64,000 bases of DNA from Rhodoferax sp. (GTDB lineage: Bacteria; Pseudomonadota; Gammaproteobacteria; Burkholderiales; Burkholderiaceae_C), in assembly GCF_028688795.1 (NCBI RefSeq), contig NZ_JAQTXM010000008.1, forward strand, positions 1 to 64,000, given 5' to 3'. The notes beneath the pieces were generated by a model, which had not been told where the DNA came from, ran no database searches, and saw only the letters and a list, made by a program, of their open reading frames with translations. The translations under genes and the position numbers were made by a program. This document shows positions 44,258-52,607 of this stretch, piece after piece (position 1 is the first letter of the stretch; each line of letters opens with the position of its first letter).

Positions 44258-45094
44258 CTATACCGCAGAGCTTCTCGCCAATTCGGGCTGCAGCGCCAAT
44301 CGCTCAACCCCGTTGTAGCAAAGAAAGCGCTTATTTGTCGCCCGGCCAATGGCGCACAAGCCCAGGCGCTGCGCCACATCCAAGCCCATTTGTGTGATGC
44401 CACTGCGTGACACAACAATCGGCACGCCCATTTGCGCCGACTTGATGACCATCTCGCTGGTCAGTCGACCCGTGGTGTAGAACACTTTGTCTGCGCCCGT
44501 CATCGGCTCACCGGGCTGCATCCACATCCAGCCAGCAATAGTATCCAACGCATTGTGGCGCCCCACATCTTCGATGAACACCCGCATCTCGGCACCTTGA
44601 AACAAGGCACAGCCGTGCACCGAGCCCGAGGATTTGTAAGTGGTTTCCTGCACGCGTATGGCGTTCACAATGCCGTACAGCTCGGATTGCAGCAGTGTGG
44701 CTGCGGGCAGTTCAATGTTGTCGACCTCGGCCATCAAGTCACCAAACACACTGCCCTGCCCGCAGCCTGTGGTCACCACCCGCTTGGCTGTGCGCGCTTC
44801 AATGTCTGAGATGCCCTGGCGGGTTTTGACGGCGGCAGCACCCACCTCCCAATCCACCGTGATGGACTCCACTTCATCCACCGAGGCCACCAGCCGCTGG
44901 TTTCGCAGAAAGCCCAGCACCAGCAACTCGGGGTGCGCGCCCAGTGTCATCAGTGTCACCAGTTCGCGTTTATCGACGTAGACGGTAAGCGCACGCTCGG
45001 CGGGGATCGACACCGTGTCGGTCTCGCCAAACTCGTTGATCACCGACACCTCGCGCGTCAGCGGCGCGCGTGCCTGCGTCAGGTACGGCAGCAA
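44258..45094 (-). CDS. fdhD: formate dehydrogenase accessory sulfurtransferase FdhD
   Basis: FdhD passes sulfur to the molybdenum cofactor of formate dehydrogenase. The glycine- and cysteine-containing loop reads TTGCGQGSVFGD with Cys111. The second cysteine of the E. coli C-x-x-C pair is Gly114 here. RDVGRHNALDTIAGW-type text (EDVGRHNALDTIAGWM) and SRSGITQMGLDVAQRLGL are well conserved. The start is uncertain: TTG 45094 gives 278 residues, with no good ribosome site, and a start further inside is possible. It is the last gene of the fdh operon, five bases after the small exported protein. Confidence 0.92.
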   Translation of the reverse strand: MLPYLTQARAPLTREVSVINEFGETDTVSIPAERALTVYVDKRELVTLMTLGAHPELLVLGFLRNQRLVASVDEVESITVDWEVGAAAVKTRQGISDIEARTAKRVVTTGCGQGSVFGDLMAEVDNIELPAATLLQSELYGIVNAIRVQETTYKSSGSVHGCALFQGAEMRVFIEDVGRHNALDTIAGWMWMQPGEPMTGADKVFYTTGRLTSEMVIKSAQMGVPIVVSRSGITQMGLDVAQRLGLCAIGRATNKRFLCYNGVERLALQPELARSSAV

Positions 45095-45099
45095 GGCGC

Positions 45100-45501
45100 T
45101 CAGGGCTTCTTGGCCGGGGCAATGGCCGCAGCAGGTGCTTTGCCGCTGGGTGGGCTGGTGGCGGTAGCAGGCGGCGAATGCGCACCCGACGCCTCAAGCG
45201 GTTTGGCAAGCGCCGTAGGCGCATAAGAAAAAGCGCCTGGATCGGCACAGGGCGGCAGGGCTGCAGGTGGCTTGACGTCCTTGGCAGCGACCTTGGCTGA
45301 CTGGAAGTAATGAGCGGCCACCTTGTCCTGTGCCATGCAACTCCGGTACGCGTCTACCTTGCCCGCCCAGGCCGCCTTGGCTGCTGCCTCAGCCGCCTTG
45401 GCCTTGGCCTCGTCTGAAGGTGCTGGCAACTTGGCCAAAGCCGCAGAACTCATTACCGACAGCACAACTGCCGCACACAAGGTTTTCATCGTTTTATTCA
45501 T
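45100..45501 (-). CDS. small exported protein of the fdh operon
   Basis: The 133-residue product has a Sec signal peptide (MKTLCAAVVLSVMSSAALA, after a four-residue lead), then an Ala/Lys-rich helix and two cysteines (RSCMAQDKV, PPCADPG) about 30 residues apart that could pair in the periplasm. The tail is Pro/Ala-rich. GGAGAC precedes ATG 45501. No family known to me. Its place between fdhC and fdhD suggests a periplasmic helper for formate dehydrogenase, by context only. Confidence 0.7.
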   Translation of the reverse strand: MNKTMKTLCAAVVLSVMSSAALAKLPAPSDEAKAKAAEAAAKAAWAGKVDAYRSCMAQDKVAAHYFQSAKVAAKDVKPPAALPPCADPGAFSYAPTALAKPLEASGAHSPPATATSPPSGKAPAAAIAPAKKP

Positions 45502-45521
45502 TTGCGTTGTCTCCAACCATC

Positions 45522-46697
45522 TCAAACTCGAACCGGGTTGCCCGCAGGGGCGGAAGGGGCCGGTGCTGACCCACGTTGCGCTGGAATCTTGCCCGACTTG
45601 ACGTCGTTGTACCAAAGCTCATGGTGCTCCTTGGCCCAGCCTTCAGTCACATAACCCGTCTTCATACCTTCAAGTGCGCCACGCGTGCCAATGGTGCCCA
45701 TGTAGATGTGGCCGATCAAAATGGCCGCAATCCAGAACGCCATGGCAGAGTGCACCATGCTGGCAATCTGCATGTCGCTGCGCAGAAACCCCAAACCGGG
45801 CACCAGTTGGTCCAACACCAGGCCAGAGACCACCACCACCAGACCGGGGATGGTGACTGCCCACCAGAACACACCCTTTTCAGCCGCGTTGAAGCGGTGC
45901 GATGGCACCTGTTCGTCGCCCAACATGCCACCCAGTTTTTTCAACCAATTGAAGTCGGCTGCATTGGCAATGTTGTCTTTGACAAAGATGGCGATGACCA
46001 TCACCAGGGACACGGCAAACAACGGGCCAATGAAGTTGTGCACGTTTTTTAGCACATAAGTCAACCAGCCGAACAAGGTGGTGCCGATCACGGGCAACAA
46101 GAAGAATTTGCCAAATGCCATCGTCAGGCCAGACACCGCCAAGGCAACGAAGGCAAATGCGTTGGCCCAATGCGCCGCCCGCTCAAACGGGGTGAATCGC
46201 TCAATCTTCTTGCTGTTGGCGGGGTAGTCGTGCCCCAAAGGCCCTTTGGTGAAGAACATGATGGCCAACGCCAACAAGGTGATCAACACCAGCGCCCCGC
46301 CATAGGGAATGAGCCAATTGTTGCGGGTTTGCCGCCAGGCTTCGCCTGCGTTGGTCAGGCGCGACCCCGGGTACTGCACAAACGGCTGGATCAACACACC
46401 CGCTTCAGGTGCCTGTGTCACGGGCAAGCTGCTGTAGCCAGCCACACCCGAGCCCACTTGGCGCCACATGGGCGCATTGTTGCCAGGCTGCACGCGAGCG
46501 CGTTCACCATTGGTTTGTGTGGCGTATCCGGGGGCTTCGGTGGCATCAGGCAAGACATCCATGATGTTCTGGCTTTGGATACCCGGCGTGGCCTGTACCA
46601 CAGCGGGTGCGGCAGGAGCAGCGGCCGGGCTGGTCTGGGCCACCGCCGACCCGGTACCCAGCGCCAGCGCACAACTTAATATCAAGGCGTACTTCAT
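45522..46697 (-). CDS. fdhC: formate dehydrogenase cytochrome b subunit
   Basis: The gamma subunit anchors formate dehydrogenase in the membrane and passes electrons to quinone through two b haems. The 391 residues are longer than FdoI of E. coli because of a signal peptide and about 110 extra N-terminal residues, as in the Fdh3 type. Four membrane segments follow (about 130-150, 175-198, 220-240, 275-335). His residues in RAAHWANAFAF, NVHNFIGP and MVHSAMAFWIAAILIGHIYMG are haem-ligand candidates. A strong AGGAGG site precedes the ATG. Confidence 0.92.
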   Translation of the reverse strand: MKYALILSCALALGTGSAVAQTSPAAAPAAPAVVQATPGIQSQNIMDVLPDATEAPGYATQTNGERARVQPGNNAPMWRQVGSGVAGYSSLPVTQAPEAGVLIQPFVQYPGSRLTNAGEAWRQTRNNWLIPYGGALVLITLLALAIMFFTKGPLGHDYPANSKKIERFTPFERAAHWANAFAFVALAVSGLTMAFGKFFLLPVIGTTLFGWLTYVLKNVHNFIGPLFAVSLVMVIAIFVKDNIANAADFNWLKKLGGMLGDEQVPSHRFNAAEKGVFWWAVTIPGLVVVVSGLVLDQLVPGLGFLRSDMQIASMVHSAMAFWIAAILIGHIYMGTIGTRGALEGMKTGYVTEGWAKEHHELWYNDVKSGKIPAQRGSAPAPSAPAGNPVRV

Positions 46698-46711
46698 GGG
46701 AGGCCTCCTGC

Positions 46712-46933
46712 TCAGTTCATGCGGGTGTAGTCGTTTTGGCCGTACTGCTGACGCGCCTTTAACTGCGACTCCCAGCTGGTTTTGTCGCCCGGCTTCCAGT
46801 CTTTGTTGACAAAGGCTTTGCCCGTGCCGGTGTAGGCCGCGCTGTCGTGTTTGTTGGCATCAAGTACCTGTGGTTTTTCACTGCAAGCCGACAAACCCGC
46901 CAGCAGCATCACTGAAAAAATAACTTGCTTCAT
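46712..46933 (-). CDS. small lipoprotein of the fdh operon
   Basis: A 73-residue lipoprotein: MKQVIFSVMLLAGLSAC with lipid-modified Cys17, then a short polar domain (AAYTGTGKAFVNKDWKPGDK and WESQLKARQQYGQNDY). Its ATG overlaps the fdhB stop by four bases. It is easily missed because of its size. It is probably a structural or maturation partner of the membrane complex; no biochemical role is known to me. Confidence 0.78.
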   Translation of the reverse strand: MKQVIFSVMLLAGLSACSEKPQVLDANKHDSAAYTGTGKAFVNKDWKPGDKTSWESQLKARQQYGQNDYTRMN

Positions 46934-47562
46934 GACTTGGCCCCTTCTGGTGCAGCAACGCCGGGCTTGCCCGCTTGTTTGGCACCGTACGCGGTGCCCC
47001 AGCCCCACACTTCAGCACCCTTGCCGCGACGCAACACACGGTTGCGAAAGATGTCGGCCACCACATCGCCGTCACCCGCAATCAGCGCTTTGGTCGAGCA
47101 CATTTCAGCGCAAGCCGGCAGCTTGCCTTCGGCCAGGCGGTTGCGGCCATATTTTTCAAACTCGGCCTGGCTGCCATTCGCCTCGGGGCCACCGGCGCAG
47201 AAAGTGCACTTGTCCATCTTGCCACGCACACCAAAGGTGCCTTGGCTTGGAAACTGCGGTGCGCCAAACGGGCAGGCATAACTGCAATAACCGCAGCCAA
47301 TGCACACGTCCTTGTCATGCAACACCACCCCTTCGTCGGTACGGTAAAAGCAGTTGACCGGGCACACGGCCATGCAGGGGGCATCGCTGCAGTGCATGCA
47401 AGCCACCGAGATGGACTTCTCACCGGGTACACCATCGTTGAGCGTGACCACGCGGCGGCGGTTCACACCCCAAGGCACCTCGTGCTCGTTTTTACAGGCG
47501 GTGACGCAACCGTTGCACTCAATACAGCGCTCTGCGTCGCAAACAAATTTCATACGTGCCAT
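46930..47562 (-). CDS. fdhB: formate dehydrogenase iron-sulfur subunit
   Basis: The beta subunit carries four [4Fe-4S] clusters between the catalytic and the cytochrome subunit. Cys groups: C13-x2-C16-x2-C19-x3-C23, C55-x2-C58-x4-C63-x3-C67, C87-x2-C90-x2-C93-x3-C97, and C118-x2-C121 with C150-x3-C154. The 210 residues are shorter than E. coli FdoH and lack its C-terminal membrane helix, as in the Fdh3 type. A strong TAAGGAGA ribosome site precedes it, and it overlaps the lipoprotein gene. Confidence 0.94.
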   Translation of the reverse strand: MARMKFVCDAERCIECNGCVTACKNEHEVPWGVNRRRVVTLNDGVPGEKSISVACMHCSDAPCMAVCPVNCFYRTDEGVVLHDKDVCIGCGYCSYACPFGAPQFPSQGTFGVRGKMDKCTFCAGGPEANGSQAEFEKYGRNRLAEGKLPACAEMCSTKALIAGDGDVVADIFRNRVLRRGKGAEVWGWGTAYGAKQAGKPGVAAPEGAKS

Positions 47563-47572
47563 GTTGTTCTCC

Positions 47573-50533
47573 TTATGCGCGTTCGACGTTACAGACCGTG
47601 GTCTTGGTTTCTTGCATCATGGTGACGCTGTCGTAACCATACGTGGTGCCGGTGTTGATGGCCTCGCCACGCACAATGGGTGCCGCTCCCGTCGGGTAGT
47701 ACGCCAACATATCAGCCCCTTGCCAACGCCCCGAGAAGTGGAACGGCATGAACACGGTGTCAGGCCCGACACGCTCCGTCACCAGCGCCTGCACATTCAG
47801 ACGCGCCCCAGTCGGCGTTGACACCCAGGCCCGCTCGCCATTGCGAATGCCCTTATCAGCCGCCACCTTGGGGTTGATCTCGATGAACATTTCCTGCTGC
47901 AACTCGGCCAACCAGGGGTTGGAGCGGGTTTCCTCGCCGCCACCTTCGTACTCGGTCAAGCGGCCAGAGGTCATGATGAACGGGAACTTCTCATGCACCT
48001 TGTCAGCGATGTTCTTGTCCTGCACGGTCTTGAACAAAGTGGGCAAACGCCAAAAGGCTTTTTTGTCATCGTGCGTCGGGTACTTGGCCACCAAATCGGG
48101 GCGAATGCCATACAGCGGTTCGCGGTGTTTCGGGATGGCATCGGGGAAGTTCCACACCACGGCACGTGCCTTGGCGTTGCCAAACACGTGACAGCCGTGC
48201 ACCTTGAGCACCACACGCTGGATGCCGCCCGACAGGTCGGTCTTCCAGTTCTTGCCCTCGGCGGCTTTTTGCTCGGCCTCAGTCAAATCGGCCCACCAGC
48301 CCAGCTTTTTGAGCAACACATGGTCAAACTCGGGGTACCCGGTAGTGATGTCAGCACCCAACGAGTGCGAGCCATCTTCTGCCAGCAAATTCACGCCATC
48401 TTTTTCCACACCGAAGTTGGCGCGGAAGTTACCACCGCCGTCCATCACGTGTTTTGAGGTGTCGTACAGGTTGGGCGAGCCTGGGTGCTTCAATTCAGGC
48501 GTGCCATAACACGGCCACGGCAAGCCAAAATAATCACCCGTGAAGTCGTAACCGGTTTCCTTGTCCTTGCCACCCTTGGCACGCAAGGTCTTCACATCAA
48601 ACAGGTGCATGTTGCGCATGTGCGCCTTGAGGCGCTCCGGGCTTTGGCCCGTGTAGCCAATGGTCCAGGTGGCAGTGTTGATCTCGCTCAAAATGCTCTC
48701 CGGCGTGGGCTCGTCCATGCCGTGCACTTTTTGCATTTTGTAGTTGCCAGCCAGCTCTTTTCCAAAGCCAAGCTTGTCAGCAAACTGCTGCATGATCATG
48801 TGGTCAGAGCGGCTCTCCCACAGTGGTTCAATGACCTTTTCACGCCACTGAAGGGAGCGGTTCGATGCCGTCACCGAACCGCTGGTCTCAAACTGGGTGG
48901 CTGCCGGCAACAGGTACACCGCACGATTTGGGTTCAGGTCTTCAGGCTTGCCAGGCATCGCCGCCATGGCTGCAGTAGCTGACGGATAGGGGTCGACCAC
49001 CACCAACAAATCAAGCTTGTCCATGGCACGTTTCATTTCCAGACCACGGGTTTGAGAATTGGGTGAATGGCCCCAATAGAACACGCCTCGCAGGTTGCTG
49101 TCCTGGTCGATCAGTTCGTTTTTCTCCAGCACGCCGTCAATCCAGCGCGACACCGTGATGCCAGGCTTGGTCATCATCGCAGGTGAGGCAAATTGCTTCT
49201 TGATCCATTCGTAATCCACACCCCAGACCTTGGCGTAATGCTTCCAGGAGCCTTCGGCAATGCCGTAATAACCCGGCAATGAATCCGGGTTGGGGCCGAC
49301 ATCGGTCGCCCCTTGCACGTTGTCGTGACCGCGGAAAATATTGGTGCCGCCACCGCTTTTGCCGACGTTACCCAAAGCAAGTTGCAGGATGCACGACGCA
49401 CGCACCATGGCGTTGCCAATGGTGTGCTGGGTTTGGCCCATGCACCACACCAGCGTGCTGGGGCGGTTGTCGCTCATCATTTTGGCAACGCGAAGCACCT
49501 GATCTTCCTTGACGCCGCAAACCTCTTCGACCTTGTCAGGCGTCCAGTTGGCCATGACCTCGGCCTTGACCTTGTCCATGCCGTAGACCCGATCATTGAT
49601 GTACTGTTTGTCTTCCCAGCCATTCTGGAACACGTGGTACAGCACGCCAAAAATAAAGGCAATGTCCGAACCCGAACGAATGCGCACAAATTCATCTGCC
49701 TTGGCGGCCGTGCGGGTAAAACGCGGGTCCACCACAATCATCTTGCAGCCGTTTTCCTTAGCATGCAGCATGTGCAACATGCTGACCGGGTGCGCTTCAG
49801 CGGCATTCGAGCCAATGTACAACGCGCACTTGCTGTTTTGCATGTCGTTGTAGGAGTTGGTCATGGCGCCATAACCCCAGGTGTTGGCCACACCGGCCAC
49901 CGTGGTGCTGTGGCAAATACGCGCCTGGTGGTCGCAGTTGTTGGTGCCCCAAAAGCTGACAAACTTGCGCAACAGGTAAGACTGCTCGTTGTTGTGTTTG
50001 CTTGAGCCCACAAAATACACGCTGTCCGGGCCACTGGCCTTTTTCAGCTCCTGCATTCTGGCGGTGATCTCATTCAAGGCCGTGTCCCAACTGATGCGCT
50101 GGTACTTGCCGTTGACCAATTTCATCGGGTAACGCAGACGGAATTCTCCGTGGCCGTGTTCGCGCAATGCGGCGCCTTTGGCGCAATGCGCACCGAGATT
50201 GATGGGTGAGTCAAACACAGGTTCCTGGCGCACCCAGACGCCGTTTTCTACCACCGCATCCACTGCGCAGCCGACTGAGCAATGCGTGCAGATGGTGCGT
50301 TTGATCTCGATCTTTCCCTCGCCCACCAGCGTGTTGCCGCTAGCCGCGTGTGATTTTTTCACCAGCGTGAGCTGCGAGGCGGCAAGCCCCACGCCCACGC
50401 CCAAACCCGAGCGGCGCAAAAATGCGCGGCGATCCATGGTGGGCAAGGCTTGGCTCAAGCCACGGCGTAGGCTGTGAACAAACGGCGTGCGCAGATCACC
50501 ACCCGAGGTACCCGATTTCTTGGTCAATAACAT
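47573..50533 (-). CDS. fdhA: formate dehydrogenase catalytic subunit (Cys type)
   Basis: It oxidises formate to CO2 with a molybdenum or tungsten bis-MGD cofactor, in the periplasm. The Tat signal RRAFLRR is at 35-41. A [4Fe-4S] cluster is bound by C82, C85, C89 and C117. The catalytic residue is Cys207 in ARICHSTTVAG, where E. coli FdnG/FdoG have selenocysteine; no TGA is involved. The 986 residues match the Fdh3 group. CGGAG precedes ATG 50533; a start at Met33 would also keep the Tat signal. The operon order is Tat peptide gene, fdhA, fdhB, lipoprotein, fdhC, exported protein, fdhD. Confidence 0.96.
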   Translation of the reverse strand: MLLTKKSGTSGGDLRTPFVHSLRRGLSQALPTMDRRAFLRRSGLGVGVGLAASQLTLVKKSHAASGNTLVGEGKIEIKRTICTHCSVGCAVDAVVENGVWVRQEPVFDSPINLGAHCAKGAALREHGHGEFRLRYPMKLVNGKYQRISWDTALNEITARMQELKKASGPDSVYFVGSSKHNNEQSYLLRKFVSFWGTNNCDHQARICHSTTVAGVANTWGYGAMTNSYNDMQNSKCALYIGSNAAEAHPVSMLHMLHAKENGCKMIVVDPRFTRTAAKADEFVRIRSGSDIAFIFGVLYHVFQNGWEDKQYINDRVYGMDKVKAEVMANWTPDKVEEVCGVKEDQVLRVAKMMSDNRPSTLVWCMGQTQHTIGNAMVRASCILQLALGNVGKSGGGTNIFRGHDNVQGATDVGPNPDSLPGYYGIAEGSWKHYAKVWGVDYEWIKKQFASPAMMTKPGITVSRWIDGVLEKNELIDQDSNLRGVFYWGHSPNSQTRGLEMKRAMDKLDLLVVVDPYPSATAAMAAMPGKPEDLNPNRAVYLLPAATQFETSGSVTASNRSLQWREKVIEPLWESRSDHMIMQQFADKLGFGKELAGNYKMQKVHGMDEPTPESILSEINTATWTIGYTGQSPERLKAHMRNMHLFDVKTLRAKGGKDKETGYDFTGDYFGLPWPCYGTPELKHPGSPNLYDTSKHVMDGGGNFRANFGVEKDGVNLLAEDGSHSLGADITTGYPEFDHVLLKKLGWWADLTEAEQKAAEGKNWKTDLSGGIQRVVLKVHGCHVFGNAKARAVVWNFPDAIPKHREPLYGIRPDLVAKYPTHDDKKAFWRLPTLFKTVQDKNIADKVHEKFPFIMTSGRLTEYEGGGEETRSNPWLAELQQEMFIEINPKVAADKGIRNGERAWVSTPTGARLNVQALVTERVGPDTVFMPFHFSGRWQGADMLAYYPTGAAPIVRGEAINTGTTYGYDSVTMMQETKTTVCNVERA

Positions 50534-50565
50534 GGCAGTCTCCGAAAATCTTGATGAATGGCGGG

Positions 50566-50772
50566 TCAGACGCGTGCCGTCTTGTAGTACTGGGCAACGT
50601 GGTCACTGAGCGCATAACCCCCACCTTTTTCAGGCTTGGCTCGCTCTGGAGCAGCCGCTTGTGGCGCCACTGGCAGCGATGGCATGACACTGACCGCCGC
50701 GGCGAGCGCACCGGCCGCGCCAGCACCTGCAAAAAGAGTGCGGCGCGACAATTTGGAGGGGGATGAAGGCAT
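50566..50772 (-). CDS. formate dehydrogenase region Tat-target protein
   Basis: A 68-residue protein typical of fdh operons: a Tat signal (SRRTLFAGAGAAGALAAAV, twin Arg at about 10-11) followed by a short Pro/Ala-rich segment and the end block YALSDHVAQYYKTARV. The family is defined by its position before formate dehydrogenase genes; its role is unknown, possibly as a passenger with FdhA through the Tat system. GAGGAGA precedes the ATG. It is the first gene of the operon. Confidence 0.9.
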   Translation of the reverse strand: MPSSPSKLSRRTLFAGAGAAGALAAAVSVMPSLPVAPQAAAPERAKPEKGGGYALSDHVAQYYKTARV

Positions 50773-50804
50773 GATGAGTCTCCTCAGGTGAAATACTTAT
50801 GAAC

Positions 50805-50829
50805 CCAGCGACATAGCTCTATTCGCTGG
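50805..50829 (-). promoter_or_regulatory. inverted repeat in the fdh leader
   Basis: CCAGCGA-ATAG / CTAT-TCGCTGG arms with one bulged C and a two-base loop, about 35 bases upstream of the Tat-target ATG. It can fold as an RNA hairpin before the ribosome site or serve as an operator. Confidence 0.45.
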
Positions 50830-50860
50830 AATTTAACCATAAGCAAGTGCTTCAGCAAGC

Positions 50861-50870
50861 GGGAAAACCC
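50861..50870. promoter_or_regulatory. GGGAAAACCC box upstream of the fdh operon
   Basis: An exact copy of the ten-base box at 3370-3379, with GC and CCGG flanks, about 90 bases before the first fdh codon. Operator function is inferred. Confidence 0.4.
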
Positions 50871-51072
50871 CGGTGAACTCACGGTCGAGCCGATTCATCC
50901 GGTGCGTCAGTTCGGGTCTTCAGATCAGGACGTTTAACCTTGCGCGCATCAAGCAGCATTCATGCCACTCAATCCGATCACCCATCAACAAACCAGACAC
51001 TCCCGGGGCCTGCAGAGTTACTGCCATTGCCCGCTCATCAGGACGCGCCAAGACGCCAAAATGTCACGCCGC

Positions 51073-51091
51073 GTGCGACAAGTTGTCGCAC
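51073..51091. promoter_or_regulatory. perfect 9-1-9 palindrome, likely regulator site
   Basis: GTGCGACAA-G-TTGTCGCAC is fully symmetric over 19 bases. Symmetric sites of this size upstream of a Fis-HTH regulator are typical binding sites. It lies about 120 bases before the regulator start and 300 before the fdh operon. Confidence 0.6.
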
Positions 51092-51101
51092 ATCGCGCCG
51101 G

Positions 51102-51126
51102 CATGGCCGACTGCAAGTCGGCCATG
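51102..51126. promoter_or_regulatory. perfect 11-3-11 inverted repeat
   Basis: CATGGCCGACT - gca - AGTCGGCCATG, a perfect 11-base stem with a three-base loop, starting ten bases after the previous palindrome. No T-run follows, so it is not an ordinary terminator. Both arms contain CATG. Confidence 0.6.
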
Positions 51127-51168
51127 AAATACGGAGCAATGGCCTTGGCTTCCCCGAAATATATTTTT

Positions 51169-51189
51169 ACCCGACTGATTTTGTCGGGT
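51169..51189 (+). promoter_or_regulatory. hairpin near the regulator start
   Basis: ACCCGAC - tgatttt - GTCGGGT, seven-base arms, about 24 bases before ATG 51213. It would fold in the leader of the regulator mRNA or act as an operator; TATCGATA follows at once. Confidence 0.4.
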
Positions 51190-51212
51190 CTATCGATAGA
51201 ATTTCTTCGCCT

Positions 51213-52607
51213 ATGCCAAACACAAACACCCTCAACGCGTCAGATATTGCGCCTGCAAAAATTCTGGAGGGCTGGCCTGATTGGTCCATATTGATCGTCG
51301 ACGACGAGCCCGGCATGCGCAATTTTTTGGTCAAAACGCTGGTGCCACGGTGCCACACCGTGCACGCCGCAGGCACGGCCGAAGAAGGCGCGCAGTACTT
51401 GCTGAAACAACACGTTGACCTGATCATTCTTGACATCTCGCTGCCAGGGCAAAGTGGCTTGGCCTGGCTACAGGCGTTGCGCGCGCAGGGATTTCGTGGC
51501 TGCGTGATTTTGATCACCGCGTTTGCGGACCTGGAAACCGCCATTGAAGCGCTGCGCGCTGGTGCGTCAGACTTCATCTTGAAACCCTTTCGGGTGCCGC
51601 AAATCCTTAACGCCATCAAGCATTGTTTTGAATGTGCCCGGTTGGCCCGGGAAAACTTTGTGCTCAGACACACCCTGTCTCGGCAAACCGACACCACCAC
51701 TGGCTTGATCGGCGGGTCAGCATTCATGCAGAACCTGCGCGAATCTTTGCCACGCGTGGCACAAGTCGACAGCACCGTGCTGCTGCAAGGTGAATCCGGC
51801 ACCGGCAAAGAGCTGGTGGCGCGCGCCCTGCACCATTTGAGCCCCCGCAACCTCGGCCCCTTCGTGCCAGTGAACTGTGCCAGCAGCTCCCCGGAGTTGA
51901 TGGAAGGCACCCTGTTTGGTTATGCCAAGGGCGCACTCAAAGGCACGACCAGCGCGCGTGACGGCCTGTTTTACTACGCGCAGGGCGGCACGCTGTTTCT
52001 GGACGAAGTGGCCGAACTGCCACCGCCGTTGCAGGCCGCCCTGCTTCGCGCGCTGGAAGACCTGCAGATTCGCCCCGTGGGCAGCAACCAGCTGATTCCA
52101 GTGAATGTGCGCATCATGGCCGCCAGCAACCGGGTGCTTGAACAAGAGGTGGCTGCCGGTCGCTTTCGCAAAGACCTGTATTACCGGCTGCAGGTGGTGG
52201 ACATCACCCTGGCACCGCTTCGCGAACGCAAGGAAGACATTGCCGACCTGGTGACACATTTCATGGCGCAACTGGCCCCGCGCATTGGCGTGCCACCCAT
52301 CCACATCAGCACGGAGCAAATGGCTTACCTTCTGCAGTACGACTGGCCTGGCAATGCCCGTGAACTGCGCAACCTGATTGAGCGATCCCTGATTCTGGGC
52401 GAACTCAATGTGTCGGCCTTGTATGGCACGGTGGCACGCAATGCCACCGCACACACGACGCACCCCACAGATCTTCAGACCCTGGAGAAGCAGCACATTC
52501 AGTCGGTGCTGGACAGCGTGCAAGGCGACAAAACCCGCGCGGCTGTGCTGCTGGGCATCTCGCGGCGCACGTTGGAGCGCCGCTGCGCCGACTGGGCTGG
52601 TGCATGA
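51213..52607 (+). CDS. NtrC-type response regulator with non-canonical GAFTGA loop
   Basis: A 464-residue regulator: receiver (about 24-140, phospho-Asp74 in IILDISLPG), AAA+ domain (Walker A GESGTGKE, Walker B GGTLFLDEVAEL) and a Fis helix-turn-helix (DKTRAAVLLGISRRTLERR). The L1 loop that normally reads GAFTGA is GALKGT here (240-245), so it probably cannot open sigma-54 promoters in the usual way, as in sigma-54-independent NtrC relatives. The start at 51213 was chosen because the receiver begins soon after; the upstream open frame is unrelated. It overlaps the kinase gene by four bases and stands divergent to the fdh operon, its probable target. Confidence 0.9.
   Translation: MPNTNTLNASDIAPAKILEGWPDWSILIVDDEPGMRNFLVKTLVPRCHTVHAAGTAEEGAQYLLKQHVDLIILDISLPGQSGLAWLQALRAQGFRGCVILITAFADLETAIEALRAGASDFILKPFRVPQILNAIKHCFECARLARENFVLRHTLSRQTDTTTGLIGGSAFMQNLRESLPRVAQVDSTVLLQGESGTGKELVARALHHLSPRNLGPFVPVNCASSSPELMEGTLFGYAKGALKGTTSARDGLFYYAQGGTLFLDEVAELPPPLQAALLRALEDLQIRPVGSNQLIPVNVRIMAASNRVLEQEVAAGRFRKDLYYRLQVVDITLAPLRERKEDIADLVTHFMAQLAPRIGVPPIHISTEQMAYLLQYDWPGNARELRNLIERSLILGELNVSALYGTVARNATAHTTHPTDLQTLEKQHIQSVLDSVQGDKTRAAVLLGISRRTLERRCADWAGA

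Larger units (their letters stand above)
50773..51212. other. 440-base divergent control region, fdh operon / regulator pair
   Basis: No gene is supported here. The region holds, from left to right, a bulged inverted repeat in the fdh leader, a GGGAAAACCC box, two adjacent perfect palindromes and a third hairpin near the regulator start (each listed separately). On the minus strand TTGCTG/CTTATG-like elements near 50840-50860 could be the fdh promoter. Confidence 0.6.

Noticed and set aside
49913-49915. Selenocysteine at the formate dehydrogenase active site
   Set aside because: The codon is TGC (Cys207), not TGA; no SECIS is needed.
50940-51212. N-terminal extension of the NtrC-type regulator
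   Set aside because: It would translate the two palindromes of the control region, and the receiver domain starts normally after Met at 51213.
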